Part shown: piece by piece, positions 15,750 to 25,690 of the stretch | Layout of the letters: every line of letters starts with the position of its first letter | Position numbering within the stretch: position 1 is the first letter of the stretch | The notes under the pieces: generated by a model | Seen by the model: only the letters and a program-made list of their open reading frames with translations | The model's database searches: none | What the model was told of the DNA's origin: nothing | Position numbers and translations under genes: made by a program | Assembly (NCBI GenBank): GCA_017553785.1 | Contig: JAFZKD010000099.1 | Location: 1 to 64,000 of the forward strand | DNA from: Muribaculaceae bacterium | Lineage (GTDB): Bacteria; Bacteroidota; Bacteroidia; Bacteroidales; Muribaculaceae | DNA: 64,000 bases | Direction of reading: 5' to 3'

Positions 15750-15757
15750 TATCTTTG
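15750..15757 (+). promoter_or_regulatory. -7 element of the exopolysaccharide operon
   Basis: TATCTTTG fits TAnnTTTG; no good -33 box is seen at the usual distance. It precedes the flippase start by 19 nt and would drive the run of plus-strand genes from 15777 to 23471. Confidence 0.55.
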
Positions 15758-15776
15758 CACCCGCAAAAAGGCAAAA

Positions 15777-17216
15777 ATGGCTATAAGCAACGAGCATAAA
15801 ACCAGTAGTCGAGGGTCCAAATTCGTCAAGGACATCGGTATCTATGCAATAGGCAACATCGGGTCTAAACTCATCACGATCCTGATGTTGACGTTGTACA
15901 CCTATTTTGTAAAGAAATCCGACTTCGGTTATTTTGATCTGTGCATGACGGTGTGCATGCTAATGATTCCCTTTGCCACACTGCAGCTGCGTGACGGCGC
16001 TTTCAGGTTCCTGCTCGACTGCGACAACGACACCCAGCGTCAACGCATTGTCACCTTCGTCTCACGCACCTTATTGATTTCCATCTCCCTGTCGATAATC
16101 ATTGGCGTGCTTTTGTGGGCATTTACCGATATCCAGTACATGGGTTATATTGTGGGGTTGCTTATCGCCTTATCCCTCCAAGAAGTACTTGCCCAGGTTT
16201 TCCGTGGTTTGGGCAACAACAGGGCATTTGTCACCGTGGGCATACTTTCGGCATTAGGAATCGGCATTCTCAGCATCATATTTGTCGCAATACTGGGATG
16301 GGGCATCAAAGGCATCTTCCTGGCCAACATCCTGGCGCGAGTGCTAGCCCTCGTTCTGGTGGAGATGAAGGTGCGGCTCATCACCCGCTACACCCGCTGG
16401 AGCATTAATTCCCGCGAGGTTGGCCGTGACATCGTCCGATACACCCTACCCCTGTTGCCCGGCTCACTGTGCTGGTGGCTCACGGGCAGTAGCGACCGCC
16501 TGTTCATCACCCGCTTCCTGGGTTTAGACGTCAATGGCATCTATGCGGTTGCCATACGCTTCACCGGTATTATCTACACGCTGGCCATTATCTTCTATCA
16601 GGCATGGCAAGAAACCGCCATTCTGCAATACCATAGCCCCGACCGCAACCGGTTCTTTTCCAAGATGTTCAACAGTTACATCTTTTTGCTGGCCATCATC
16701 CTTATCGGCTATACGTTCTTGCTTAAGGTCAATTACAACTGGTTGGTCGCCGAAGAGTATCAGGAAAGCCTCAAATACATCTATCCTTTGGGATTATCGG
16801 CCATTATATTTGCACTTGCCGCATTCTTTGACATGGGCTACCAGTGTGCCAAGGACACGCCCCGCACCTTGCCGGCTATCGTGTTGAGCGCCATCGTCAA
16901 TGTCGTGTTGAACTTCTTGCTTATCAAGCCTTTAGGAGTATATGGCGTAATGCTGACCCAATTGGTCACATATCTGGTGCTTTTCATCTATCGCTGGCAC
17001 GACATGAAACGCTATTTTGTACTCACAATTGACAAGAGCTCGGCGATTCCTGTCCTCATCATGCTGGTCTGTGCCATACCCTTTTATCTGTCATCCAATC
17101 TGTGGCTTGACATTGCGGTGATGTTCGTTGCCCTAGCGGTGATGGCATGGCCCATCCGCCATGTGTTACTCGAGTTAGGACGCACAAAAATCAATAAAAC
17201 CAAAACGACAACATAA
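15777..17216 (+). CDS. Polysaccharide flippase (Wzx / MOP superfamily)
   Basis: A 479-residue membrane protein with about 14 helices that would move lipid-linked repeat units across the inner membrane. It starts KFVKDIGIYAIGNIGSKLIT, typical of Wzx-type proteins (an N-terminal amphipathic stretch then Gly/Asn helix 1). It continues with FDLCMTVCMLMIPFATLQLRDG and LPLLPGSLCWWLTGSSDR. I start at ATG 15777 after the promoter. It opens a same-strand run with Wza, Wzc and Wzy homologues, consistent with a Wzx/Wzy assembly route. Another substrate cannot be ruled out. Confidence 0.88.
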   Translation: MAISNEHKTSSRGSKFVKDIGIYAIGNIGSKLITILMLTLYTYFVKKSDFGYFDLCMTVCMLMIPFATLQLRDGAFRFLLDCDNDTQRQRIVTFVSRTLLISISLSIIIGVLLWAFTDIQYMGYIVGLLIALSLQEVLAQVFRGLGNNRAFVTVGILSALGIGILSIIFVAILGWGIKGIFLANILARVLALVLVEMKVRLITRYTRWSINSREVGRDIVRYTLPLLPGSLCWWLTGSSDRLFITRFLGLDVNGIYAVAIRFTGIIYTLAIIFYQAWQETAILQYHSPDRNRFFSKMFNSYIFLLAIILIGYTFLLKVNYNWLVAEEYQESLKYIYPLGLSAIIFALAAFFDMGYQCAKDTPRTLPAIVLSAIVNVVLNFLLIKPLGVYGVMLTQLVTYLVLFIYRWHDMKRYFVLTIDKSSAIPVLIMLVCAIPFYLSSNLWLDIAVMFVALAVMAWPIRHVLLELGRTKINKTKTTT

Positions 17217-17270
17217 TAATTGCCCACGATTGCCGTTAATTGATAATAAAACAATACTATAACAACCGCT

Positions 17271-18077
17271 ATGAAATCTAGATTTCTGATAATGATGATA
17301 GCAGCGGCCACGTTGTTGTCATGTACCACAAAGAAGGAAAATACCCTCACCTATTTCAAGGACCTGCAAGAGGCACCCAGCGGGATCCTGCCGAACTCTC
17401 AAGGTGAGTATCCGATTAGGATTCAGCCCGATGATGAGTTGGTCATCTCCGTCACATCGGCTGTTCCCGAGGCCACGGCTGTCTATAACCTACCGATGGA
17501 CAACCCCGCTACCCGCGGCAACTTGAGGCAAGCCACACAACCGCGCAGCCAGACCTACATCGTTGACGCTGAAGGCTACATCATGCTGCCTATGTTGGGA
17601 CGTTATCTTGCTAAGGGTAAAACCGTGTCAGAGATTTCCAATGAAATCAGGAACATGATCTCCCAAGACGTGAGAGACCCCTATGTTCGCGTTGACATCG
17701 TCAACTTCTCGGTTGACGTTTTGGGAGAGGTACGCCAACCGCAACGCGTTGTCGCTGGTCATCAGAATTTCACAGTGCTTGACGCCCTGGCACAGTGCGG
17801 AGACCTCACCGAATTTGGCGAACGTAGCCGTGTCTATATCATTCGCACCGAGGAAGGAAAGCGTTCCTATCACAAGATTGACCTCAATAGCAGCGAGGTA
17901 TTCAATTCCCCCTACTTCTACCTGAAACAGAACGACGTGGTCTATGTGGAGCCGAACCAGATCCGCATCGACAACTCCAAGTATAACCAGAACAACGCAT
18001 TTAAGTTGTCGGTCATCTCCACTATCGTCAGTTCGGTATCGGTTGTCGCATCACTCTTAATCGCATTAACCAGATAA
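17271..18077 (+). CDS. Polysaccharide export lipoprotein, Wza family
   Basis: Wza-type proteins form the outer-membrane channel for capsule or exopolysaccharide. The 268-residue protein has a lipoprotein signal (MIAAATLLSCTTKK), the Poly_export domain (YPIRIQPDDELVISVTS, then YIVDAEGYIMLPMLGRYLAKGKTVSEI) and a SLBB-like domain (VDVLGEVRQPQRVVAGHQNFTVLDALAQCGDLTEFGERS). A final hydrophobic segment (VISTIVSSVSVVASLLIAL) is unusual for enterobacterial Wza but common in Bacteroidetes homologues as I recall. It lies 9 nt before the Wzc gene. Confidence 0.9.
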   Translation: MKSRFLIMMIAAATLLSCTTKKENTLTYFKDLQEAPSGILPNSQGEYPIRIQPDDELVISVTSAVPEATAVYNLPMDNPATRGNLRQATQPRSQTYIVDAEGYIMLPMLGRYLAKGKTVSEISNEIRNMISQDVRDPYVRVDIVNFSVDVLGEVRQPQRVVAGHQNFTVLDALAQCGDLTEFGERSRVYIIRTEEGKRSYHKIDLNSSEVFNSPYFYLKQNDVVYVEPNQIRIDNSKYNQNNAFKLSVISTIVSSVSVVASLLIALTR

Positions 18078-18086
18078 TTATCGCTC

Positions 18087-20402
18087 ATGGCAGAAAATAC
18101 TACTATCACCCAGCAAGAGGAACAATCCTTTGATTTTGGCACTCTTTTCGACAAGTATAAAAGATATTGGTGGCTATTTCTGTTGTCACTGCTCGCCTGC
18201 TGCTGTTTGGCATTCTACTATCTGAAAGTCACAAGCCGCGTCTATGATGTTAATGCGGTGGTGCTTGTCGCTCAGGAAGACAACAGTTCCAGTGCCGGCA
18301 CCAACCTGCTCAAGAGCATGAAGCTCATTGGCAGTGGCGGCAAAGTAGAAGACGAGATGATTGTCTTCTCCTCACAGGAATTGTGCACCGAGGTCGCCAG
18401 AAGGCTCAAACTCAACCGCACCTACACCGAGGACCGCGGATGGCTCAAGCCCAAGAAGAGCCACTACAACAGCACGCCCGTCGAAGTTGTTGCCCCCGAG
18501 GAGATGTTCGACACCTTGTCATCAATCCAGTTCAAGATCGACGTCAACAAGCAAGGCCTCGCCAATATCAAGGCAAGGAGTGGTAAAGACAAACTCGCGA
18601 ACATCAAGAACTGCGAGTTGCCTGCCACCATTAAGACCACCTATGGTACATTTGTCGTACGTGCTACCGAGGATTTCAAGGCCAAAAAGCCTTACCACAT
18701 CAAGGCATCGCTCATCGGTTCCCAGTATTGCGGTCAAAGCCTGAACAAGAAAATCAAGGTCAAGCTCATCACCAAGAAAGCCAATGGTATTAACCTGAGC
18801 ATCCAAGAGACCATTAAGGGTCGTGGCCGAGACATCCTGAATACCCTCATTGACTTGTATAACGAGCGGGGACAGGAAGAGAAAGACGAACAAGCCATCA
18901 ACACTGCCAAGTTCATCGATGAGCGCCTTGCCCTCATCTACAAGGGCCTGACCGGTAGCGAAGCCGACATCGAAGCCTTCAGGCGCCGCAACAACATGAT
19001 TAACGTCGAGATGCAGATGAAGAGCGCCATGGCCAAACAAGAGGTCACCGACCGCGCCATCATTAAGCTGGAAACCAACAAGCGACTGCTCAACATGGTC
19101 AAGGAGTTTGTCAGCGACCCGGCCAACAAGCACAGCTACATCCCCTTTGCCGTTGACTCGAGTGCGGCATCAGGTTCCATCAAGGCCTATAATAACCTAC
19201 TCGCCAAGCGTCAAGAATTGGAGCAATCGGCCCAAGGAGACAACCTTGCGCTCAAACGCATTGACGAACAGATCGAAACCATGCACGGCAACATCCTCAA
19301 GGGTGTTGAAAGTTCCATCAAGGGCATTAACATGCAACTGAGCCAGGCCCAGAGCCAAACAAATGCGACAAACAGCGACATGGGCAAGGTGCCCTCTGTG
19401 GAACGTGAGGCCCAAGACCTCTACCGCCAACAGAGCATACAGAATGCCTTGTACACCTTCCTGCTGCAAAAACGTGAGGAGAATTCACTTGTGTTGGCGG
19501 CCACTACACCCAAGGGCAAAGTGGTGGACCATGCTTATGCATCGATCCAGGCCATCAAGCCCGTGAAGTTCAAGATTTACTTCCTCGCCCTACTGGCAGG
19601 TCTGCTCCTGCCGCTGGCACTGTTGTTCCTCAAGGGGCTGTTCACCACCAAGTTCAGCACCCAGGAAGACTTGCAGAACATCAGCAAGGCGCCTGTCGTG
19701 GGTGAGATATGCCACAACCGCCACCGTTCACAGCTTGTGGTCAAGGAGGGCAAGTCATCGTCGATTGTCGAGCTGTTCAGGCTCTTGCGCAACAATATCC
19801 AGTTCATGCTGCCCACCAGCGATGATAAGGTGATGCTTGTCACCAGTTCGATATCGGGCGAGGGCAAATCATTTGTCAGTCTGAACCTCGCCTCCTCATT
19901 CTCGTTGATGGGTAAGCGCGTGGTTCTCGTGGGTATGGATATCCGCAGCCCCAAGCTGGCCCAGATGCTCAACATCAACGACACCCCGGGTGTCACAGCC
20001 TTCCTTGCCAAGCAGAATGTGGCGCTTGACGATATCGTGCAACATTGTCCCGAGTGTGAAAACCTCGACGTCATCGTTGGCGGCACAATTCCGCCCAACC
20101 CGTCGGAGTTATTGCTCACCACCCGCGTCGAGGACCTTATCGACCAGCTCAAGGAGCGATATGACTACGTCATCATCGATTCGGCTCCTATCGCAATGGT
20201 CAGCGACACCTATTCGCTGTCACGATATGCTAACGTTACCGTCTATGTGACACGTTCCAACTACACAAAACGCAGTCTGGTGCGTTACATGAACAACGCC
20301 ATCGCACGTCGCCAACTGCGCAATGTCGCTGTGGTGCTCAACGACAGCAATCCCAAGATGTCGCAAGGCTACGGCTACGGTTACGGTCAGGACAAAGAGT
20401 AA
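18087..20402 (+). CDS. Polysaccharide co-polymerase / tyrosine autokinase, Wzc family
   Basis: Wzc proteins regulate chain length and export by cycles of Tyr phosphorylation. The 771-residue protein has an N-terminal Wzz domain with helix 1 (WWLFLLSLLACCCLAFYYL, about 30-48), a long periplasmic coiled-coil region, a second helix near residue 500 (YFLALLAGLLLPLALLFL) and a BY-kinase domain. Walker A is SSISGEGKS with Lys594, Walker A' is VLVGMDIRSP and Walker B is YVIIDSAPI. The C-terminal tail has a Tyr cluster (GYGYGYGQ, Tyr762, 764, 766), the expected autophosphorylation site. Confidence 0.93.
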   Translation: MAENTTITQQEEQSFDFGTLFDKYKRYWWLFLLSLLACCCLAFYYLKVTSRVYDVNAVVLVAQEDNSSSAGTNLLKSMKLIGSGGKVEDEMIVFSSQELCTEVARRLKLNRTYTEDRGWLKPKKSHYNSTPVEVVAPEEMFDTLSSIQFKIDVNKQGLANIKARSGKDKLANIKNCELPATIKTTYGTFVVRATEDFKAKKPYHIKASLIGSQYCGQSLNKKIKVKLITKKANGINLSIQETIKGRGRDILNTLIDLYNERGQEEKDEQAINTAKFIDERLALIYKGLTGSEADIEAFRRRNNMINVEMQMKSAMAKQEVTDRAIIKLETNKRLLNMVKEFVSDPANKHSYIPFAVDSSAASGSIKAYNNLLAKRQELEQSAQGDNLALKRIDEQIETMHGNILKGVESSIKGINMQLSQAQSQTNATNSDMGKVPSVEREAQDLYRQQSIQNALYTFLLQKREENSLVLAATTPKGKVVDHAYASIQAIKPVKFKIYFLALLAGLLLPLALLFLKGLFTTKFSTQEDLQNISKAPVVGEICHNRHRSQLVVKEGKSSSIVELFRLLRNNIQFMLPTSDDKVMLVTSSISGEGKSFVSLNLASSFSLMGKRVVLVGMDIRSPKLAQMLNINDTPGVTAFLAKQNVALDDIVQHCPECENLDVIVGGTIPPNPSELLLTTRVEDLIDQLKERYDYVIIDSAPIAMVSDTYSLSRYANVTVYVTRSNYTKRSLVRYMNNAIARRQLRNVAVVLNDSNPKMSQGYGYGYGQDKE

Positions 20403-20413
20403 CTCACGCTAAA

Positions 20414-21751
20414 ATGCAGCTCACCAAGTCCATACTCATCGAGCGCGCTCTTATCGGCGTGTTTTGGGTGTTGGGCTCTGTCGGCTTCATCTGCGATGAA
20501 TTTGTGCCAGGGCTGGAATCACTGCGCAGCTACATCATGCTGGCTTGTGACGCCGCCTTGGTGCTACTGGGCCTGATGTGCCTCAAGCACCGTGCCGATA
20601 TCATCTTCATCGTCTCGCTTTTACTGATTGCTCTGACAAGTAGCCTGCTGCTCAATCACTTGCCGCTAGCATTCACAGCCAATGGCATGCGTGTGTTCAT
20701 CGGCATTATGTTCTGCTATCCCATTTTCCGTTACTTCATGGACGAGGAGAACAGGCGAGAGCATTTCATCAAGACTTTTGATAAGCACCTGGAGGTCTTC
20801 CTGTGGCTGCAGGTTCCATGCATCGGCTACCAGTTCCTCCTCTATGGCGCAGACGACCACGGCGGCGGTTCCTTAGGCAACTGGAATTCGGGAACTGTCT
20901 CGATGATGATTTACCTCATCTCATTCTATTTGATGAGGAAACGCATCGATCCAAAGCATTTCATGGGGTCTATCATGAACAACTTCAAGTATGTGTTGTT
21001 GCTCACACCCACCTTCTTCAACGAAACCAAAATCAGTTTCGCGCTGCTGGTGATTTACTTCGTCCTGCTCCTGCCCATAGACAAGCGGCTGTTCACTCGC
21101 GCCCTTTTCATCACGCCGATCCTGTCAATACTCTTCCTTGTAGGCTACACGACCTACCAGATCACTTATAAGGGTGACCTGGCAGGCACCACGGCAGGCA
21201 GTGCCGACATCTTCAGCGAGGAATACCTGATTGAATATATTTTCAGTGACATTGAAGATGCCGAGGATGCGGCAAACTGGAGTTTGAACGAGAGCGAGTC
21301 AGGAATGCCCGATGTTCCCCGCCTCACCAAATTCCTGTTACTGCCCATGTTCGAGGAAGACAATCCCGGACACATACCATTGGGCTTTGGTGTGGGTCAT
21401 TTCAAGGGCGGCACAAAGATGAGTCACTCGGAGTTATTTGATTACTACGAGTGGTATATGCTTGGCACTATTCCCTATCTCATCCACATCTACCTGCAGA
21501 TAGGCATCGTGGGATTATTGTGGTATTTCACATATCTGGTTTCCCTGTTCGTCCGTCGGCCCAAGGGTTGTTCCAAACGCGACTTGAACTTGCAGTTGTT
21601 CTTGCTCCTGCTCATCGGCATGAACTTCTTCTACAGCGATTCGATGCGCGACCCGATTTTCTGCATTGTTCTATACGGACTGGCAGCATTCGCATGGCTA
21701 CCCGACGCATCAGCCGACGAAAAGGCACTCATGACACAAGAAATCGTTTGA
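20414..21751 (+). CDS. O-antigen polymerase/ligase-like membrane protein (Wzy candidate)
   Basis: A 445-residue protein with about ten membrane helices and one large loop (about residues 255-350, rich in acidic residues and containing GFGVGHFKGGTKMSHSELFDY). Such a big periplasmic loop after helix 8-9 is typical of Wzy/WaaL-like enzymes. Sequence identity within this family is weak, so the call rests on topology and on position directly after the Wza and Wzc genes, 11 nt downstream. It would polymerise flipped repeat units in the periplasm. Confidence 0.7.
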   Translation: MQLTKSILIERALIGVFWVLGSVGFICDEFVPGLESLRSYIMLACDAALVLLGLMCLKHRADIIFIVSLLLIALTSSLLLNHLPLAFTANGMRVFIGIMFCYPIFRYFMDEENRREHFIKTFDKHLEVFLWLQVPCIGYQFLLYGADDHGGGSLGNWNSGTVSMMIYLISFYLMRKRIDPKHFMGSIMNNFKYVLLLTPTFFNETKISFALLVIYFVLLLPIDKRLFTRALFITPILSILFLVGYTTYQITYKGDLAGTTAGSADIFSEEYLIEYIFSDIEDAEDAANWSLNESESGMPDVPRLTKFLLLPMFEEDNPGHIPLGFGVGHFKGGTKMSHSELFDYYEWYMLGTIPYLIHIYLQIGIVGLLWYFTYLVSLFVRRPKGCSKRDLNLQLFLLLLIGMNFFYSDSMRDPIFCIVLYGLAAFAWLPDASADEKALMTQEIV

Positions 21752-21776
21752 CTTACTATATAATTAAGCCATCAAC

Positions 21777-23471
21777 ATGAAAAATCAATCATCCATCAAG
21801 GTTGCTGTTCTGGCCATCATCGCAGTGGTGGCTTGTGTTACCCTTGAGGCACGTACAGTCACCGTCAACATCAGTTCCATCCCCAAGAATGCAAACATTG
21901 CATCGGCGCTTAATAACAAGTTCAAAGGCCTGACCTATGATGACACTGCTGTCATCAACTTCGACCGTTCGGGCACCTACACCATTGATGAGGTTGTGTC
22001 ACTGAAATGCAATGTCGTTGTCTCTGGCACAGGGGCCGACAATACCATATTAATCCTTAACAAAGACGATAATAAACCGCTGAAAGGCGCTGACGCCTTC
22101 TTATCCTTTACTGGAAAACTGGGACGTCCTATCACCGTATCCCTGTCCGACTTGAGCATCAAGCTCAAGGAACACAAGGGCATCTGGTGGGAAAATTCAG
22201 CCTTCCATGCCGTTAAGATTTATCATGCCGACAGGATTGACATCCGCAATGTCAATAGCTATATGTCAAATGCGATCATCACTAATTTCGATTTGCGCGT
22301 CTGTTCCAACGTCACTGTCGAGAACTGCATCCTCAGCAACTACAACAACTGCAATGCCAGTGGTATCCTGTGGCTGCGCGGCGATATGCACAATATCAAC
22401 ATTCACCACAATAAGATCTACAAATACGGCAATGACGAGGCCGTTGCGTTCTTTGGCACCACAGTTGATGCCAACAAGAACATGAAAGGCAACATCAGCC
22501 GCACAAACATCCGGGTCACGGACAACGAATTCTACTATAAGCACAACGACAAAGTCATTGATGATTTGTACATGAGCATGTATCTGTCGGTGCTCACTGC
22601 CGAGACTGACCGAAGCCAATACACAAGCAATACCCAGGGCTTTGAAGTCGCCCGGAACAGGTTCGAGGCCGACGACCTGTGCAAACGCTTTGTCTATTTC
22701 CAGTTTTGCGTTGACGACCAGCACAGCGATATCAGTGTCCATGACAATGAATTCGTCAGCAATCCCGTGGAATCCAACGGGAAATTCTACCGCATGGACA
22801 TTGATGTGTGGGACAGTTCCACTCAGCAGGACACTATTGTTGTTCGCGACAACACGATGACCAATTACTACCCCCTCATGAACCCATATAGCGGCACGGG
22901 GTACACCTTCTTGCTCGTACGTGGCGGCAATGTAGTGCTCGACGGCAACAAGATCAATAACCATGTCACGACAGGACCCGACGGCAAACCCTATGGCATC
23001 AACCTGTTGTGGAGCGGTCAAGAAGGCGGATCGGTGACCTTGCGCAACAACGTCTGCAAGGGGCTGGCACGCATCATTACGCTTGAATCGGGCAAAGGGA
23101 TTGGCCATTTCAGCCTCAATGCCAATAACAACTATTTCCAAGGTCGCACCTCCATTTATTGCGCTAAAATCGATCGCTTAGACCTCGATTTCAGGAACAA
23201 CACCTTTGAGAGCAATCACAACTATTTCTTCTTGCAGGACTTCGCCAACAAGGGCACTGTTGTGTTCAATAACAACAAGGTAACCGTCTCATCGGGCTAT
23301 GGTCGGCTAATGGGACATTGGGGTAACGGCAATACCTATTCAATGAAATTTGACAGACTTGAAGTCAAGGGCAATGAATTCCATGGTGTCAAGAACCAAA
23401 GCGAGTTGCTGAAAGATATCACCAATGTGCGCAAGCGCACCGTCAAATCCAACACTTACTACCAAAAGTAA
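21777..23471 (+). CDS. Secreted right-handed beta-helix protein
   Basis: A 564-residue protein with a signal peptide (VAVLAIIAVVACVTLEA). The body has the repeating short-strand pattern of a right-handed beta-helix: IDIRNVNSYMSNAIITNFDL, then VTVENCILSNYNNC, INIHHNKIYKYG, ISVHDNEFVSN, IVVRDNTMTNY and VTLRNNVCKGL, rich in Asn ladders. Proteins of this fold include polysaccharide lyases and epimerases, and some are structural. It is the last gene in the Wzx-Wza-Wzc-Wzy run, so a role in trimming or modifying the exported glycan is a fair inference. No catalytic residues can be identified with confidence. Confidence 0.75.
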   Translation: MKNQSSIKVAVLAIIAVVACVTLEARTVTVNISSIPKNANIASALNNKFKGLTYDDTAVINFDRSGTYTIDEVVSLKCNVVVSGTGADNTILILNKDDNKPLKGADAFLSFTGKLGRPITVSLSDLSIKLKEHKGIWWENSAFHAVKIYHADRIDIRNVNSYMSNAIITNFDLRVCSNVTVENCILSNYNNCNASGILWLRGDMHNINIHHNKIYKYGNDEAVAFFGTTVDANKNMKGNISRTNIRVTDNEFYYKHNDKVIDDLYMSMYLSVLTAETDRSQYTSNTQGFEVARNRFEADDLCKRFVYFQFCVDDQHSDISVHDNEFVSNPVESNGKFYRMDIDVWDSSTQQDTIVVRDNTMTNYYPLMNPYSGTGYTFLLVRGGNVVLDGNKINNHVTTGPDGKPYGINLLWSGQEGGSVTLRNNVCKGLARIITLESGKGIGHFSLNANNNYFQGRTSIYCAKIDRLDLDFRNNTFESNHNYFFLQDFANKGTVVFNNNKVTVSSGYGRLMGHWGNGNTYSMKFDRLEVKGNEFHGVKNQSELLKDITNVRKRTVKSNTYYQK

Positions 23472-24416
23472 TCACTTGAGCAATTTCTTCAGCCTGCGGT
23501 TGTTCACCACGCACCAGTGGCACAACTTGGGAAATCGTAGCAGGAACTGCAAGACAGCATACCGACGCGATAGTTTAAAACGGCTGTCGTGAATGACCTC
23601 GTGGACCCAACGGCGGCTCGTGTCAAGCGGGTGGACATAAAAGGCGAGCCTGTCTATCTTCATGCACAACAAATCCTGGGCTAACGATTCCAGTTTGCCC
23701 CGCTCTTGAAGGTTTTCCTCGATCAGGCCGAAGAAAGCCTCCCAGTTGTCGAGACTCGACAAGCGGTTAGTCGATGACAAAGACGTGGGCACATAATAGT
23801 ATTTCATGGTCGGCTTGTTGTATAAACCCACTCGATTGACATGGGCACTCAGGAAAATGTTCATTAGCACGTCCTCGCTGGGCAATACCCTGCCCCGTGG
23901 CGGGAAAATGTCATCGGTCCATGCATCACGGCGGCACAAGTACTCCCCTTGTGCGATCAGGCATCGACGATCAAACAGGAAATGCAGGAACTCGTCTCCT
24001 GTGAGCACACCCTCCATGGGATGTGTCACCTCATGTGAATCGTCACCAATGACCTTGATTAATGAGCCAAACACCCAATCCAGCTGATTTTCAAGACATT
24101 TGTCGTGCAAAAAGGCTACGGCATCAGGAAACAGCTCGTCATCGGCATCCAGATGAACGATATACTCGGCGCTGGCAGCCTTGATGCCACTGTGACGAGC
24201 CTCGGCAAGTCCCCGGTTTTCTTGATGTACTACCTTGATCCGCCCATCTTGGGCCGCCAGTTCATCAGCTATGGCGCCTGTGTCATCAGTCGAGCCATCA
24301 TCTACTATGACAACCTCAATGTTGTCATAGGTCTGCCCCAACGCACTTGACACGCTTCGCCGCAAAAACGGCGCGGCATTGAAGGCCGGGATAATGACGG
24401 ATATCAGTGACGACAT
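23472..24416 (-). CDS. Glycosyltransferase family 2
   Basis: A 314-residue GT-A enzyme. It begins MSSLISVIIPAFNAAPFLRR, then DNIEVVIVDDGSTDDTGAIA, and has the metal-binding DxD motif in IVHLDADDELFPDA. The later ED region is in VLPSEDVLMNIF. It transfers a sugar from a nucleotide donor onto the growing glycan on the cytoplasmic side. ATG 24416 is chosen because it begins the conserved fold; the open frame runs upstream into the divergent gene. It ends directly next to the beta-helix gene (tail to tail with no gap). Confidence 0.9.
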   Translation of the reverse strand: MSSLISVIIPAFNAAPFLRRSVSSALGQTYDNIEVVIVDDGSTDDTGAIADELAAQDGRIKVVHQENRGLAEARHSGIKAASAEYIVHLDADDELFPDAVAFLHDKCLENQLDWVFGSLIKVIGDDSHEVTHPMEGVLTGDEFLHFLFDRRCLIAQGEYLCRRDAWTDDIFPPRGRVLPSEDVLMNIFLSAHVNRVGLYNKPTMKYYYVPTSLSSTNRLSSLDNWEAFFGLIEENLQERGKLESLAQDLLCMKIDRLAFYVHPLDTSRRWVHEVIHDSRFKLSRRYAVLQFLLRFPKLCHWCVVNNRRLKKLLK

Positions 24417-24433
24417 ATATCGAGTGCTATTTT

Positions 24434-24465
24434 TTTGCAAAGTTACAAAGTTTCTCGTAATTTTG
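24434..24465 (+). promoter_or_regulatory. Promoter of the GT4 gene at 24496, with opposing -7 for GT2
   Basis: Plus strand TTTG (24434-24437), a 20-nt spacer and TAATTTTG (24458-24465). On the minus strand TAACTTTG (24445-24438) overlaps it and can serve the GT2 gene, so the two promoters may compete. Confidence 0.7.
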
Positions 24466-24495
24466 GGGCCGCTAATGGGACAATTTACATCTAGC

Positions 24496-25599
24496 ATGAA
24501 GATTCTTATCATTAACTGCATACTCTCGACTGCCGAGAAAGGGGTCATCCAGCGCAAAGAATCCATCAGCGATTGCATGATCAGCAACTTTGCGCGCGGT
24601 TTTGTCGAGTTGGGACATCAGGTGACGCTCCTGGCATCACAGGAGTTCAAACCCACAGGGCAGGATGAGCAAATCCCCTTCGAGGTCATCTATTTCCCAT
24701 CAAAACTGCCACGGGTATTCAAGCCCACTCTGCTGCCGTGGCCACGCGGCATGCGCTCATGGCTCAAGCGCCATGCCTCCAGTTATGATCTGGTCGTCGC
24801 CAGCGAGTCGTTCCAGATTTCTACACTCATCGCCGCGCGCGTGTGCCCCGAGCGGCTACTCATCTGGCAGGAGATGGACCGTCACCAGCAGTTGATGTTC
24901 AAGATGCCGTCCAAGTTCTGGTACAATACCATCGTGCCCTTGTTCATGCGTAATGTGACCATTGTGCCACGCAGTAAGCCGGCACGCCAGTTCATGACCC
25001 ATTACAGCCGCCATGTGAGTGACGTGATAGTAGATCATGGCACCGATGCCCATACGCTCTACCCCGACGAACTCGTCGAGAAAGCTTTTGTGGTGGTTTC
25101 GCAACTGGTCGAACGGAAGAATGTGGACAGCATTATCAGCAAGTTTGCTCATCTCGTCACCCAAGAGCAGTACAATGATTACCGCCTGGACATCATCGGC
25201 GACGGAGATCAGATGCAGCAGTTAAAGCAGTTGGCCATCACGTTAGGTATACAGGAAAAGGTCATCTTCCATGGTTTCCTGCCCCACAAAAAGCTCGCTG
25301 AGCCGCTCCGGCACGCTATTGCCCTGCTTGTGGACACGACCAACGACCTGAACATGGTGACCATTGCCGAGGCCATCACCAGCGGCACACCGGTTGTCAC
25401 AAATACCAAACCCTCAACCGCTTCGTTTATCGCTGCCAACGGCTTGGGCATCGTGCGCGACGGCTGGGACGAGAACGACCTCATCCAGGCCATCAGCAAC
25501 TATGACGCCATGCATGAGGCTTGTGTCAGGGAGGGGAAGGAGCTGACCAATGTGGCCTGTGCCCGCAAAATGATTGAAATCCAGATTAAAAAATCATAG
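24496..25599 (+). CDS. Glycosyltransferase family 4
   Basis: A 367-residue GT-B enzyme. The N-terminal domain begins MKILIINCILSTAEKGVIQRK; the C-terminal donor-binding domain has VVSQLVERKNVDSII, DYRLDIIGDGDQMQQL, KVIFHGFLPHKKLAEPL and VTIAEAITSGTPVVTNT, containing the family Glu. I start at ATG 24496, after the promoter. It probably adds a sugar during exopolysaccharide repeat synthesis. It is divergent from the GT2 gene and followed by the CotH-like pair. Confidence 0.9.
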   Translation: MKILIINCILSTAEKGVIQRKESISDCMISNFARGFVELGHQVTLLASQEFKPTGQDEQIPFEVIYFPSKLPRVFKPTLLPWPRGMRSWLKRHASSYDLVVASESFQISTLIAARVCPERLLIWQEMDRHQQLMFKMPSKFWYNTIVPLFMRNVTIVPRSKPARQFMTHYSRHVSDVIVDHGTDAHTLYPDELVEKAFVVVSQLVERKNVDSIISKFAHLVTQEQYNDYRLDIIGDGDQMQQLKQLAITLGIQEKVIFHGFLPHKKLAEPLRHAIALLVDTTNDLNMVTIAEAITSGTPVVTNTKPSTASFIAANGLGIVRDGWDENDLIQAISNYDAMHEACVREGKELTNVACARKMIEIQIKKS

Positions 25600-25690
25600 C
25601 TATTTAACACACAAAGAGCGTATTACATGCAATAAACACACAGGTAAAGCGTTTATTATTAGAAACGTAACCCTTAATATCTCCTAAGCT

